Assembly (NCBI RefSeq): GCF_036021035.1 | Contig: NZ_CP107930.1 | Coordinates: 1,612,001-1,676,000, forward strand | Source of the DNA: Kineococcus sp. NBC_00420 | GTDB lineage: Bacteria; Actinomycetota; Actinomycetes; Actinomycetales; Kineococcaceae | Direction of reading: 5' to 3' | Length of the DNA: 64,000 bases | Part shown: in pieces, positions 25,977-35,001 of the stretch | Position numbering within the stretch: position 1 is the first letter of the stretch | How the letters are laid out: every line of letters begins with the position of its first letter | Notes under the pieces: model-generated | Told to the model about the DNA's origin: nothing | Databases searched by the model: none | The model's input: only the letters and a program-made list of their open reading frames with translations | Translations under genes and position numbers: made by a program

Positions 25977-26942
25977 CGCGACGGCGGCGCGCACGGAACC
26001 GTCCGTCCGCGCCAGCGCCTCCCGGGCCGCGGCGGGGTCGCGGCCGGTGAGCGCCACGACCAGCGCGGTGGGCAGTTCACCGTCCGCCCGGGCGAGGGTC
26101 TCCGCGGCGGCGGCCGCGGTCAGTCCCGTGATCTCCTGCAGGACGCGGACGCTGCGCGCCTCGAGCTTGGCGTTGGTGGCGACCAGGGACACCATCAGGT
26201 TGGAGTAGGTGCGGCCCAGCCCGACCATGACGGCGGTCGAGAACCCGTTGAGCACCATCTTCGTCGCCGTCCCGGCCTTCAACCGGGTCGAGCCGGTGAG
26301 GACCTCGGGACCGGTGTCGACGGCGAGGACGTGGTCGGCGAGCCCAGCGAGGCGCGGTGCGGGGACGTTCGCGACCAGCGCCGTGGTGGCCCCGCGGGCG
26401 CGGGCCGCGCGCAACGCCCCGGCCACGAAGGGGGTCCGGCCCGACGCGGCGATCCCGACCACCACGTCGTCGGGACCGAGCGACGCCACCGCCGCGGCTC
26501 CGGCGTCCTCGTCGTCCTCCGCGTTCTCGACCGCGTCGGTGAGGGCGCGCTCGCCCCCCGCGAGGTGGGCGACGAACCGGCCGGGTTCGAGGGTGAAGGT
26601 GGGGCGCAGCTCCGCGGCGTCGAGCACCGCGAGCCGCCCGGAGGTGCCCGCGCCGACGTAGTGGACGCCGCCCCCGCGCCGCAGGGCCGCGACGGTCGCG
26701 TCGACGAGGGCCGCGAGCTGAGGGAGCACGGCCGTCACGGCGTCGGCGACCCCGCGGTCGGCGTCGTTGAGCATCCGCAGCACCTCGAGGCTGTCGACCT
26801 CGTCGAGGTGGGCGGTGCCGGGGTGGCGCTGCTCGGTCGGCAGGCCTTCGGTCTCGGAGGCTGCGGTCTCGGAGGCTGCGGTTTCGGAGGCTGCGGTCTC
26901 GGACGCCGAGGTCGGGCTGGTCACCGGCTCAGGCTCGCACAC
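25926..26942 (-). CDS. murQ: N-acetylmuramic acid 6-phosphate etherase MurQ
   Basis: This 338-residue SIS-domain enzyme removes lactate from MurNAc-6-P to give GlcNAc-6-P in wall recycling. Family blocks are PTEQRHPGTAHLDEVDSLEV, GGGVHYVGAGTSGRLAVLDA with the ELRPTF continuation, GIAASGRTPFVAGALRAARA, STRLKAGTATKMVLNGFSTA and VATNAKLEARSVRVL. The first about 30 residues are a SETAA repeat that is not part of the fold; a GTG at 26924 would trim six residues of the leader. It ends antisense to murF and begins 6 bases from the tRNA gene. Confidence 0.92.
   Translation of the reverse strand: MCEPEPVTSPTSASETAASETAASETAASETEGLPTEQRHPGTAHLDEVDSLEVLRMLNDADRGVADAVTAVLPQLAALVDATVAALRRGGGVHYVGAGTSGRLAVLDAAELRPTFTLEPGRFVAHLAGGERALTDAVENAEDDEDAGAAAVASLGPDDVVVGIAASGRTPFVAGALRAARARGATTALVANVPAPRLAGLADHVLAVDTGPEVLTGSTRLKAGTATKMVLNGFSTAVMVGLGRTYSNLMVSLVATNAKLEARSVRVLQEITGLTAAAAAETLARADGELPTALVVALTGRDPAAAREALARTDGSVRAAVALPGEQGVGDAFQPFRP
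26850..26909 (-). repeat. Four 15-base in-frame tandem units in murQ
   Basis: GGTCTCGGAGGCTGC occurs twice exactly, then once with a single change (GGTTTC...), then as a diverged copy GGTCTCGGACGCCGA. On the coding strand the units encode SETAA repeats in the unstructured MurQ N-terminus. The near identity implies recent expansion. Confidence 0.9.
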
Positions 26943-26948
26943 GCGGGG

Positions 26949-27021
26949 AGCCCCAGGCCGGAGTCGAACCGGCGACCATCCGCTTACAAGGCGGGCGCTC
27001 TGGCCTCTGAGCTACTGGGGC
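26949..27021 (-). tRNA. tRNA-Thr (anticodon TGT)
   Basis: On the minus strand the 73-base sequence starts GCCCCAG and ends CTGGGGC plus discriminator T, giving a seven-pair acceptor stem. It has the D-arm TAGCTCAGAGGCCAGAGC, an anticodon loop CTTGTAA (anticodon TGT, reading ACA) within paired CCGC/GCGG, and a T-arm GCCGG-TTCGACT-CCGGC. CCA is not encoded. It lies between murQ and the ATPase-domain gene. Confidence 0.93.
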
Positions 27022-27072
27022 GTGGGTCGTGCCCCGCAAGTCTGGCACACGGGGATCACCGTCCGTGGCCCC

Positions 27073-28065
27073 TCAGAGCAGGGTGTCGAGGTCCCACTCG
27101 GCCAGGTCGAGCAGCGGTTCGGCGTCGAGCACCCGCGGTTCGAACCAGACGACCTTGCCCGGGCCCGGGGACAGCTGCTCCACGCCCCAGTTCGTCGAGA
27201 GCGAGGCGACCAGTTGCAGACCGCGGCCGGTGGTCGCGGTCGTGGCGAAGTGCCGCGGTTGCAGGGGCGCCGGCGAGGAGTCCCGGACCTCGATCCGGAC
27301 CCGGCCCGAGGGCAGCGTCCGGACCGCGAGGGAGAAGTCGGTGCGAGCGTGCAGGACGGCGTTGGTGACCAGTTCGGAGACCGCGAGCTCCGCGGCCTCC
27401 TCCAGGTCCTCGGCGTCGAGACCGCGCAGCACCCCGCGCACGTAGCGACGGGCCGAGGCGACGCTGCTGGCCATCGACTCCATGACCATCGGTTCCCCCA
27501 CCAGGTCCCCCGCGCTCTCGCCGACACCGTCGGGCCGGGGGCCGGGGCGCGGGGCGAGCGAGTGCGCCGACGGCCGCGGGCCGGGAACGAACGAGGTCCC
27601 GGCCGGGGGACGCCAGGCGCGCGGTTCCTCGCCGGCCAGCTGACGCACCGACTCCTCGACGAACCACCGCCGGTAGGCGACCACCTCCTGGGAGGCGGGC
27701 AGGCTGAGGAGCTGCTCGGACCGGCAGAAGGCGTCGGCCTCCTCGAGGACCCGGCCCAGCCCCTGGACGAAGACGCCCGCGCTGAGCGGCACGGTGTAGG
27801 TGACGTCGCAGAAGTCGTCCCCCGCGGCGAGCGCGGCGGCGATCACGGCGTCCGGCGCCGCCCGGAAGGCGACGTAGGTGGTGTCGAGCTCCGCGGCGAT
27901 CTGCAGCAACCGCAGCGGCAGGCTCGGATCCTCGCCGTCCTGGGCCGCGATGCGGATGAGGGAGAGCTCGCGCGTGAGTTCCTGCAGGTGCTGGCCGAAC
28001 CGCACGCGGGCCTGGACGGGGAGTCCGAGCAGGTGCACCTGGACGAAGCGCTCCGGTCCCTCCAC
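27073..28065 (-). CDS. Unknown domain fused to anti-sigma-type HATPase
   Basis: This 330-residue protein has a C-terminal GHKL ATPase (about 205-325) with N box ELAVSELVTNAVLHAR and G boxes EVRDSSPAP and TTGRGLQLVASLSTNWGVEQ, as in RsbW/SpoIIAB-type kinases. The first about 150 residues (VHLLGLPVQARVRFGQHLQE, LQIAAELDTTYVAFRAAPDA) form a helical domain I do not recognise. A proline-rich linker joins the two. It could bind or phosphorylate a sigma-factor partner, with the N-terminal part as sensor. The GTG at 28065 is tentative since GGAGG directly abuts it; a GTG about 30 bases downstream (VHLLGLP) has better spacing. Confidence 0.75.
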   Translation of the reverse strand: MEGPERFVQVHLLGLPVQARVRFGQHLQELTRELSLIRIAAQDGEDPSLPLRLLQIAAELDTTYVAFRAAPDAVIAAALAAGDDFCDVTYTVPLSAGVFVQGLGRVLEEADAFCRSEQLLSLPASQEVVAYRRWFVEESVRQLAGEEPRAWRPPAGTSFVPGPRPSAHSLAPRPGPRPDGVGESAGDLVGEPMVMESMASSVASARRYVRGVLRGLDAEDLEEAAELAVSELVTNAVLHARTDFSLAVRTLPSGRVRIEVRDSSPAPLQPRHFATTATTGRGLQLVASLSTNWGVEQLSPGPGKVVWFEPRVLDAEPLLDLAEWDLDTLL

Positions 28066-28164
28066 CCTCCGAGTGTTGCACGGGGGCACGCTCGACGGTC
28101 CGTCGACGTTTCGCCGTGTCGGTCGCGGGGTGCGCGACCCCCGTCGCGGGGTGAGGCTGTCGGG

Positions 28165-29127
28165 GTGCCCGCCCTGCGAGACCCCTCGCGCCCCACCTCC
28201 GACCTCGCCCGGCGCGTTCGTCAGGCCTTCCGCAGCCGCGTCTCCGGCGATCCCACCGGGGTACCGGACTGGGTGCGCGACATCGCCCTCGTCGGGACCG
28301 GGCCCGGGTGGTTCGACCCCGAGGGCGTGGTCTGGCGGGTCCACGGCGACCTCTCGACCCTCGTCGGCGGGATCGCGGCCCTGCTCGGGCAGGGCGCGCA
28401 CCCGCTGGCCTCGGCGGGGGTGCAGCGTCACTCCTCCTACCGCAGCGACCCGTGGGCCCGGCTCGCCGGGACGGCCCGCTGGCTGGTGCTGACGACGTTC
28501 GGCTCGGCGGAGCTCGCCGAGCGCGAGGCCGGCCGGGTGCGGGCGATGCACGAACGGGTGCGCGGCACGACGGCCGCGGGCCGGGCCTACTCGGCGTCCG
28601 ACCCGGAACTGCTGCGCTGGGTCCACCTGACCTTCACCGACGCCTTCCTGGCCGCGCAGACCGCCGTCGGGCAGGACCTCGCACCGCGGTTCGGCCGGGC
28701 CTGGGGCGACGACTACGTCGCGGACTGGGCGCGCAGTGCCCGGGCGCTCGGGGCGGAGGACCTCCCGTCCTCGCGGGCCGGGCTGGCGGAGGCCCTGCGG
28801 GAGCTGGAACCGCACCTGGAACCGGTGCCGGCGGAGCTGCTGGGTTTCATCGCCGACCCGAGCGGTCTGAACCGCGTCGAACGAGGTTTCTACGCCGAGC
28901 TGGGGCGGGCGGCGCAGCTGGTGGTCTCCCCGTCGGTGGCGCGCTTCGCCGGGGTCCCCGGCCGGGGTGACCGCTCGCCCGCGGCCCGGGCCCGTCTCCT
29001 CCGCGCCCGGTGGGAGCTGCGGGCGCTGCACCTGACCCTCGGCCGGTTCAGCCCCTCGGAGGAGGCGGCCCGGTTCCGCACCGGGTCGGCGCCCCGGCCG
29101 GACTGGCTCGACGCACACCCCGCCTGA
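28165..29127 (+). CDS. MpaB-like (DUF2236) oxygenase family protein
   Basis: This 320-residue protein matches the DUF2236/MpaB family of heme-dependent oxygenases (relatives include latex-clearing protein). The conserved core is RVRAMHERVRGTTAAGRAYS followed by SDPELLRWVHLTFTDAFL, with the histidines expected for heme binding, preceded by LSTLVGGIAALLGQGAHPLA and SSYRSDPWARL. GTG start at 28165. The enzyme's substrate in actinobacteria is generally unknown. It is followed 55 bases later by the luciferase-like oxidoreductase on the same strand. Confidence 0.82.
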   Translation: MPALRDPSRPTSDLARRVRQAFRSRVSGDPTGVPDWVRDIALVGTGPGWFDPEGVVWRVHGDLSTLVGGIAALLGQGAHPLASAGVQRHSSYRSDPWARLAGTARWLVLTTFGSAELAEREAGRVRAMHERVRGTTAAGRAYSASDPELLRWVHLTFTDAFLAAQTAVGQDLAPRFGRAWGDDYVADWARSARALGAEDLPSSRAGLAEALRELEPHLEPVPAELLGFIADPSGLNRVERGFYAELGRAAQLVVSPSVARFAGVPGRGDRSPAARARLLRARWELRALHLTLGRFSPSEEAARFRTGSAPRPDWLDAHPA

Positions 29128-29182
29128 CGGTCCGGAGGGGCGTCGTACGGTGGGGACCGGCCCACCCCGAGGAGAACCGCCC

Positions 29183-30205
29183 ATGCACGTCGGAGTCGAC
29201 AACTTCGTCTCGGCCATCACCGACCCGGCGACCGGTCAGGTGGTCGGGCCGGAGGAGCGGATGCAGGACCTCCTCGACGAGATCGTCCTCGCCGACCAGT
29301 CCGGGGTCCACGCCTTCGGGATCGGCGAGCACCACCGACCCGAGTTCTACGACTCGGCCCCCGTCGTGGTGCTGGCCGCGGCCGCCGCGCGCACCACCCG
29401 CATCCGCCTCGCCAGCGCCGTCCTGGTCCTCAGCGCCGCGGACCCGGTCCGGGTGTTCCAGGAGTTCTCCACCCTCGACCTCATCGCCCACGGCCGCACC
29501 GACCTCGTCGTCGGCCGGGGTTCGTTCACCGAGGCCTACCCGTTGTTCGGTCTCGACCTGCGCGACTACGCCTCCCTGTTCGAGGAGAAGCTCGACCTGC
29601 TGCTGCGGCTGCGCGCCTCCGAGAAGGTGACCTGGTCCGGCCGCCACCGCCCGGAACTGCTCGACCAGGGCGTCTACCCGCGTCCGGTGCAGCACCCGCT
29701 GCCCGTGTGGGTGGGGGTCGGGGGGACCCCGGAGTCCTTCGTCCGCGCGGGGCTCCTCGGGCTGCCCCTGGTGGTCGCCATCATCGGCGGTGAACCGGCC
29801 CGGTTCCGCCCGCTCGTCGACCTCTACCGCCGCGCCGGTGCCGAGGCCGGGCACGCCCCCGAGACCCTGCGGGTGGCCCTGCACCTGCCGGGGTTCGTCG
29901 ACCACACCTCCGCGGCGGCCCGGGACGCGTTCTTCCCCGGCTGGTTCGAGATGATGGGCCGCATCGGGCGGGAACGGGGTTTCGCCCCGCCGAACCGGGC
30001 CCAGTTCGAGCAGCAGGCCGGACCCGAGGGGGCCTTCGTCATCGGCGACCCCGACACGGTGGCCGGGAAGCTCACCCGGATCGCGGCGTCGCTCGGCGGG
30101 GTGGAACGCATCTCGCTGCAGATGACCAACCCGCAGACCTCGCACGCGAGCCTGATGCGCAGCATCGAACTGCTCGGCAGCGCGGTGGTTCCCGCGGTCG
30201 CCTGA
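29183..30205 (+). CDS. LLM-class flavin-dependent monooxygenase
   Basis: This 340-residue bacterial-luciferase-like protein starts MHVGVDNFVSAITDPATGQ; core elements are FGIGEHHRPEFYDSAPVVVL, TRIRLASAVLVLSAADPVRV and GRTDLVVGRGSFTEAYPLFG, with VGVGGTPESFVRAGLLGLPL later. These are the FMN-binding barrel strands of the group. ATG 29183 is preceded by GAGGAG. Substrate is not evident. The gene ends 3 bases before the convergent EamA remnant. Confidence 0.88.
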   Translation: MHVGVDNFVSAITDPATGQVVGPEERMQDLLDEIVLADQSGVHAFGIGEHHRPEFYDSAPVVVLAAAAARTTRIRLASAVLVLSAADPVRVFQEFSTLDLIAHGRTDLVVGRGSFTEAYPLFGLDLRDYASLFEEKLDLLLRLRASEKVTWSGRHRPELLDQGVYPRPVQHPLPVWVGVGGTPESFVRAGLLGLPLVVAIIGGEPARFRPLVDLYRRAGAEAGHAPETLRVALHLPGFVDHTSAAARDAFFPGWFEMMGRIGRERGFAPPNRAQFEQQAGPEGAFVIGDPDTVAGKLTRIAASLGGVERISLQMTNPQTSHASLMRSIELLGSAVVPAVA

Positions 30206-30208
30206 CCC

Positions 30209-30540
30209 TCAGGCGGTCGCCGGCGGGGCCGGCGGGGCCGCTCGCTCCCCCGCGCGGACCACGACGACGCCGGTGCGGACCAGCGCCCCGCCGGCGAGCT
30301 GGATCCCCCGGGGCAGTTCGTCGAGGAGGATCCAGGCCAGCACGACGGCCGAGACCACCTCGAGCAGGGCGACGAACGAGGCGAGGCGGGACCCGAGGCG
30401 AGGACGTTGCGGCGCCGGGGCTCCAGCCGCTGTCGAGGAGGCCGCGCCCACGGGCCGGAGAGCGAGAAGCCGACCGCGGAGAGCCCGGCGAGGGCGAGCC
30501 CGCCCGCGGCCCGGGAGTCCGGTCCGGTCACCCGCTGCAC
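30209..30540 (-). pseudogene. Decayed EamA/DMT transporter (internal deletion, frameshift)
   Basis: On the minus strand the first about 35 codons from 30540 encode a transporter-like N-terminus (AAGGLALAGLSAVGFSLSGP, then WARPP). Near 30450 the homology moves to another frame, where the last two EamA helices are readable (LASFVALLEVVSAVVLAWIL, LDELPRGIQLAGGALV). A full EamA protein has about 300 residues; about 200 from the middle are missing. This looks like one deletion leaving two ends out of frame. An intact EamA gene is at 35002-35841, but its sequence is not a close match. The remnant is immediately upstream of the aldo/keto reductase stop on the same strand. Confidence 0.75.
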
Positions 30541-30559
30541 GACGGGGCGTGCGGCGCCG

Positions 30560-31549
30560 TCAGCGCGTTCCGCGCGCGGCCGCGCCCGCCAGCCGGGCGA
30601 TCCCCGCGTCGCGCAGCAGACGCACCGGCGACGCCGGGTTGAACGAGCGCGCCGCCTCGGTCAGGGCCGCCAGCGCCGCGGGTTCCAGCCGGACCTGCGC
30701 GGCCTCGACGTTGAACTCCAGCTGCTCGACGCTGGAGGCCCCCGGGATCACGACCACCCGGGGTTGGGCCACCAGCCAGGCCAGCGCCGCCTGGGCCGGG
30801 CGGACCCCGTGCCCGGCCGCGACCTCGCGCAGGGTGTCGAGCAGCGGCTGGGCGCGCCGCAGGTTGTCGACCGCGAACAACGGGTTCGCCGCCCGGACCC
30901 CACCGGGGCGGTTCGCCTCGGAGTACCTCCCACCCAGCAGCCCCTGCGCCAGCGGGCTGTAGGCGATGACGATCCGGTCGTTCGCCGCGGCGAAGGGCAC
31001 CAGGTCCGCCAGCGGCCCGGGGTGGGCCAGGGAGAACTGCACCTGGTTGCTGACCACCGGGACGCCGAGCGCCCGGTCCGCCTGCCGCCAGCGCGCGAGG
31101 GAGTAGTTCGAGACCCCCACGGCGCCGATGCGTCCTTCGGCCAGCAGACGCTGCAGGCCGGGCATGACGACGGTGTCCGGGAAGACCGGGTTCGCCTGGT
31201 GCACCTGGTAGAGCGGGATCCGGTCGAGACCGAGACGGCGCGCGCTCGCCACCGCCCGCTGGTGGACGACGGCGGGCAGCGGCAGGACCGGGAAGACCTT
31301 GCTCGCGACGACGACGTCGCGACGGCTTCCCCCGAGCGCGTCACCCAGGATCCGTTCGCTGCGCCCGAAGGCGTAGACCTCGGCCGTGTCGAAGAGGGTC
31401 ACCCCGAGTTCCAGGGCCCGGCGCACGATCTCACCCGCGGGACCGTCGGCGTACTGCGTGCCGTAGCCCCACTCCCGCGAGCCGAACTGCCACGTGCCCA
31501 GCCCGACGCGCGAGACCGGGCCGAGCCCGGCCACCTCGAGGGTTTCCAT
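30560..31549 (-). CDS. Aldo/keto reductase
   Basis: This 329-residue TIM-barrel NADPH-dependent reductase has the catalytic Asp and Tyr in TLFDTAEVYAFGRSERILG, Lys in VVVASKVFP and His in LYQVHQANPV. The cofactor end is present as AYSPLAQGLLGGRY and VVVIPGASSVEQLEFNVEAA. It starts METLEVAGLGPVSRVGLGTW, the normal family start. Substrate cannot be inferred. It lies downstream of the CelD-like acetyltransferase (divergent, 49 bases). Confidence 0.9.
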   Translation of the reverse strand: METLEVAGLGPVSRVGLGTWQFGSREWGYGTQYADGPAGEIVRRALELGVTLFDTAEVYAFGRSERILGDALGGSRRDVVVASKVFPVLPLPAVVHQRAVASARRLGLDRIPLYQVHQANPVFPDTVVMPGLQRLLAEGRIGAVGVSNYSLARWRQADRALGVPVVSNQVQFSLAHPGPLADLVPFAAANDRIVIAYSPLAQGLLGGRYSEANRPGGVRAANPLFAVDNLRRAQPLLDTLREVAAGHGVRPAQAALAWLVAQPRVVVIPGASSVEQLEFNVEAAQVRLEPAALAALTEAARSFNPASPVRLLRDAGIARLAGAAARGTR

Positions 31550-31598
31550 GTCCGTCAGTCTCCGCCGCCGGGTGGCCCCCGCAACCCCGGGGTGACGG

Positions 31599-32597
31599 TC
31601 ACCAGCCGCGGAGCACCAACCGCCGCTCGGAACCGGTGACGGCCAGCAGCGTCTCCGGGGCGACCCCGGTCATCCAGTCCAGCAGCTCGGCCCCGTGCTC
31701 GGCGAACGCCCGGACCAGGACCTCGTGCTCCAGCAACCGACCCGGCGAGTAGCGCGCCCAGCGGGTCACGAACCGCCCCTCGAACACGCCGTAGCGCGCC
31801 CCGTCCCGGACGCCCACGACGTAGGCCGCGAGGTCGCCGTCGAGGCGCAGGACCGCGAGTTCACGCCGGCCGAGGTCGCCCAGCGCGGCCAGCCGGTGCC
31901 GCCAGGTGTCGCGTCCGGACGGGGTGTCCAGCGCGCACACGAGGCCGTGCGCCGCGTCGCGGTCCCGGTAGGCCGCCTCGAGGTCGGGCAGCGTCGCCTC
32001 GAACGTCGCCGCGTCGTCGCTGAACTCGAACTCGAGGTGCACCCCGTCGTGGACGATCCGGTTGTGGGTCTTGCGCAGGTTCTTCCGCATCCCCCCGCTC
32101 ACCAGCGGGGCGCCGTCCTGCGGGCGCAGCACGAAGGGCACCGGGGCCAGGTCGAGCAGCCGGGCCCCGGCCCCGGCGGCCAGGGCGTGCACGCGCGGGT
32201 CGTCGGGCAGTTCGGCCAGGTGCAGTTCGCTCCCCCGGCGCCGTGCCTCTTCCGCCAGGACCACCCCGAGCCGGTCGGCGACCTCCGGGGACGTGGCCGG
32301 GAAGGAGGCGGCGTACCCGCCGCCCCCCGCGAGGAGTTCGCTGACCCGGCCGCTGTCGTGCACGCGGTCGACGACGACGACGGCCGCCTCGTCCTGCCCC
32401 TGCCGGACGTGCACGGCCCAGACCGAGGCGGGCGGCGCGACGTCGAGGACCCTGCGCAACCAGGCCGTGGTGGCCGTGGCGGGAGTTCCCGGACGGCCGT
32501 GCAGGTCGTGGGAACGCGCCAGGTGCGCGGCCACCTCGGCGCGGCCTTCCAGCACGGTGTGGTCGGGTGCGAGCCGGCGCACCGACGACGTGGTCAC
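31599..32597 (-). CDS. CelD/BioF2-like GNAT acyltransferase
   Basis: This 332-residue protein of the Acetyltransf_6 type has the basic GGMRKNLRKTHNRIVHDG segment that starts the C-terminal GNAT-like half, then LAYVVGVRDGARYGVF-like strands (DLAAYVVGVRDGARYGVFEG) and YSPGRLLEHEVLVRAFAEHG. Members transfer acyl or aminoacyl groups in polysaccharide or cell-envelope work. GTG start at 32597 overlaps the stop of the GGDEF-EAL gene as GTGA, so translation is coupled and the pair may function together, for example envelope modification under c-di-GMP control (inference). Confidence 0.78.
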   Translation of the reverse strand: MTTSSVRRLAPDHTVLEGRAEVAAHLARSHDLHGRPGTPATATTAWLRRVLDVAPPASVWAVHVRQGQDEAAVVVVDRVHDSGRVSELLAGGGGYAASFPATSPEVADRLGVVLAEEARRRGSELHLAELPDDPRVHALAAGAGARLLDLAPVPFVLRPQDGAPLVSGGMRKNLRKTHNRIVHDGVHLEFEFSDDAATFEATLPDLEAAYRDRDAAHGLVCALDTPSGRDTWRHRLAALGDLGRRELAVLRLDGDLAAYVVGVRDGARYGVFEGRFVTRWARYSPGRLLEHEVLVRAFAEHGAELLDWMTGVAPETLLAVTGSERRLVLRGW

Positions 32598-34918
32598 GAG
32601 GAACCTCCAGGAGAAGCGGTCAGGACGGGCGTGGTGAGCGGGTGGCTGGGAACGGTGGCCGGGTCGTGCTCGGTCAGCCACCGTTCGAGTTCGTGCGCGG
32701 GGAGGGCCTTGGCGTAGAGCCAGCCCTGCAGGACGTCGCACCCGGCGGCGGCGAGTTCCCGGCTCGTCGCCTCGTCCTCGACGCCCTCGGCCACCAGCCG
32801 CAGGCCGAGGGAGTGCGCGAGCATGATCGTCGACTGGACGATCGCGAGCGCCCGGGTGTCCCCCACGAGGTCGGTGAGGAAGGACTTGTCGAGCTTGAGG
32901 TCGTCGATGGGCAGTTCCCGCAGGTAGGCCAGCGAGGAGTACCCGGTGCCGTAGTCGTCGACGGCGACCCGGATGCCTCTGGCGCGCAACCCTTCGAGGA
33001 TCCCCTGGGCCCGTTCGCGGTCCACCATGAGGAAGTCCTCGGTGATCTCGATCTCCAGCAGTCTCGCCGGCAGCTGTCGTTCGGTCAGCAGTTTCGAGAC
33101 CCGGTCGGGCAGGTCCTGGTCCCCCAACGACGACGCGGAGAGGTTCACCGCGATCGCGAGGGGTTTCCCGGCCCGCCACCACACGGCGGCCTGGTCGAGG
33201 GCCTGCTCGAGCACGGCGCGGGTCAGGTCCTCCATCAGCCCCGCGGTCTCCACGACCGGGAGGAACGCGTCCGGCATCAGCAGGCCGCGCCGCGGGTGCT
33301 GCCAGCGGACGAGCGCCTCGACGCTGTCCACGGCGCCCGTCGCGACGTCGACCTTCGGCTGGTAGTGCAGGAGGAGGCGGCGCGCGGCGATGTCGGCGCG
33401 GAGGAGTTCCGCGGTCTCCAACCGCTCCCCCGACGCGAACTCGTCGACGTCGGCGGTGTAGGCGAACGTGCCGAGGTGGCGGGTCTTCGCGTGGTACATC
33501 GCGACGTCGGCCTGGCGCAGCAGGGTGGGGAGTTCCGCGGAACCCACCGGCAGGACGGAGATCCCGATGCTCGTGCGGGCCCGGACCTGCACCCCTTCGA
33601 GGGTGTACGCCTGCATCAGCGACGTGTGGATGGCGTCGGCCAGTTCCTGGGCGGGCGCGAGCCCGGCCCCGATCCGTGCAATGGCGAACTCGTCACCGCC
33701 CAGGCGGGTCACGACGGTGTCCGGGGCGTCGGCGACCTCGCGCAGGCGCCGGGCGACGTCGCGCAGCAGGGAGTCGCCGGCCTGGTGACCCAGGCTGTCG
33801 TTGACCTCCTTGAAACCGTCGAGGTCGAGCAGCAGCAGGGCCACGGGCGTGTCGGGTCCGGCCGCGGCCAGGAGTTCCGGCGTGCGCCGGTACAGGGCCC
33901 GGCGGTTGCCGAGGCCGGTGAGTTCGTCCGTCAGCGCGAGTTCGCGGTGCTCGGCGAGGCGGGTGACCTCGCGGAAGGTGAAGAGCAGCCGGCCCAGCGC
34001 GCTGAGGACGACGGCGGCGGCGAGGGCGACCGCGACCGGGTGCAGGGGGTGCAGGTGGTCGACGACGAACACGGCGAGGGCGACGAGGGTGGAGAGGACC
34101 GGGATCGAGAGCAGCGCCCACCCGGGCAGTCGCGGACCGCTGGGCGCGGAGGGCCAGCCGGGGGTGAAACCCATGAGGACGACGCCGAGGACCCAGACCC
34201 CGTCGGTGGGACCGCCGGGGGTGTAGGTGCCCTGGGCGGTGGAGAACAGGTAGGCGAGGTCGGCGACGACGAACACCACGAGTCCCGCCGCCAGCAGCCA
34301 CAACCCCTTCGGCGGGCGCCAGCCGTGGAGGGAGAGGACCGCGGCGAGGACGAGGAGCAGGACCAGGTCGAGCGCGGGGTAGGCCGACGTCGTCGCGACC
34401 GCCGCCCACGAGCCGGAGGCGGAGACGATGGGACCGATCACCGCGGCCGCGGCGACGGCGCCGACCGCGAGGCCGCCGACGACCCCGTCCAGCCACAGGC
34501 TGCGCGCGTGCCGCGCGTCGCGGCGCTGGGCGAGCAGGATGAGCAGGACGAAGATCGAGGGGTAGAACAGGAGGAACCCCACGTCGGCCCCGGAGGGGTA
34601 GGGCTGGTCGGCCAGGGGACGGACGAAGATCGTCCAGTACACGTTGCCGGAACCGTAGACCGCCAGGGCCGCGCTCAGCAGGTACCCGCCCCGCCGGGAG
34701 CCCTGGATCTGCAGGGTGCGGAGGAGGCAGAGCGCCGCGGCCGACTCGTAGGCGAGGTTGTTCAGCAGCCCGTCGAGCAGGAACGAGTACCCCTCGTGGG
34801 GTCGGACCCCCGGGATCGTCGAGAGGGCGAAGGCGAGGGGTGGGCTGAGCAGCACGGCGTGCAACGGCAGCGACCAACGCGTCAGCGTGGGCCGGGTCTG
34901 CCCGCGTCGAACGAACAC
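32594..34918 (-). CDS. Membrane GGDEF-EAL c-di-GMP turnover protein
   Basis: This 774-residue protein has about nine hydrophobic helices (15-320) forming a membrane sensor, then GGDEF (LTDELTGLGNRRALY, VVTRLGGDEFAIA) and EAL (SVEALVRWQH, VNLSASSL, EIEITEDFLM, DDYGTGYSSLAYL, LVAEGVEDE). Both active sites look intact; there is no RxxD inhibitory site. It ends with an unstructured tail. ATG at 34918 with GGAGG upstream. The following acyltransferase gene overlaps its stop. Confidence 0.9.
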   Translation of the reverse strand: MFVRRGQTRPTLTRWSLPLHAVLLSPPLAFALSTIPGVRPHEGYSFLLDGLLNNLAYESAAALCLLRTLQIQGSRRGGYLLSAALAVYGSGNVYWTIFVRPLADQPYPSGADVGFLLFYPSIFVLLILLAQRRDARHARSLWLDGVVGGLAVGAVAAAAVIGPIVSASGSWAAVATTSAYPALDLVLLLVLAAVLSLHGWRPPKGLWLLAAGLVVFVVADLAYLFSTAQGTYTPGGPTDGVWVLGVVLMGFTPGWPSAPSGPRLPGWALLSIPVLSTLVALAVFVVDHLHPLHPVAVALAAAVVLSALGRLLFTFREVTRLAEHRELALTDELTGLGNRRALYRRTPELLAAAGPDTPVALLLLDLDGFKEVNDSLGHQAGDSLLRDVARRLREVADAPDTVVTRLGGDEFAIARIGAGLAPAQELADAIHTSLMQAYTLEGVQVRARTSIGISVLPVGSAELPTLLRQADVAMYHAKTRHLGTFAYTADVDEFASGERLETAELLRADIAARRLLLHYQPKVDVATGAVDSVEALVRWQHPRRGLLMPDAFLPVVETAGLMEDLTRAVLEQALDQAAVWWRAGKPLAIAVNLSASSLGDQDLPDRVSKLLTERQLPARLLEIEITEDFLMVDRERAQGILEGLRARGIRVAVDDYGTGYSSLAYLRELPIDDLKLDKSFLTDLVGDTRALAIVQSTIMLAHSLGLRLVAEGVEDEATSRELAAAGCDVLQGWLYAKALPAHELERWLTEHDPATVPSHPLTTPVLTASPGGSS

Positions 34919-35001
34919 GAGGTCCTCCTGGGGTCACAGGAGTTGTCGGTGCCCCGGGCCCCCACCTCGACCCGCCGAACGGGTGCCTCGCTGCACAGGT
35001 G

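Noticed and set aside
26946-27072. Possible integration site at the tRNA-Thr gene
   Set aside because: No integrase gene, no duplicated tRNA 3' end and no change of gene style on either side.
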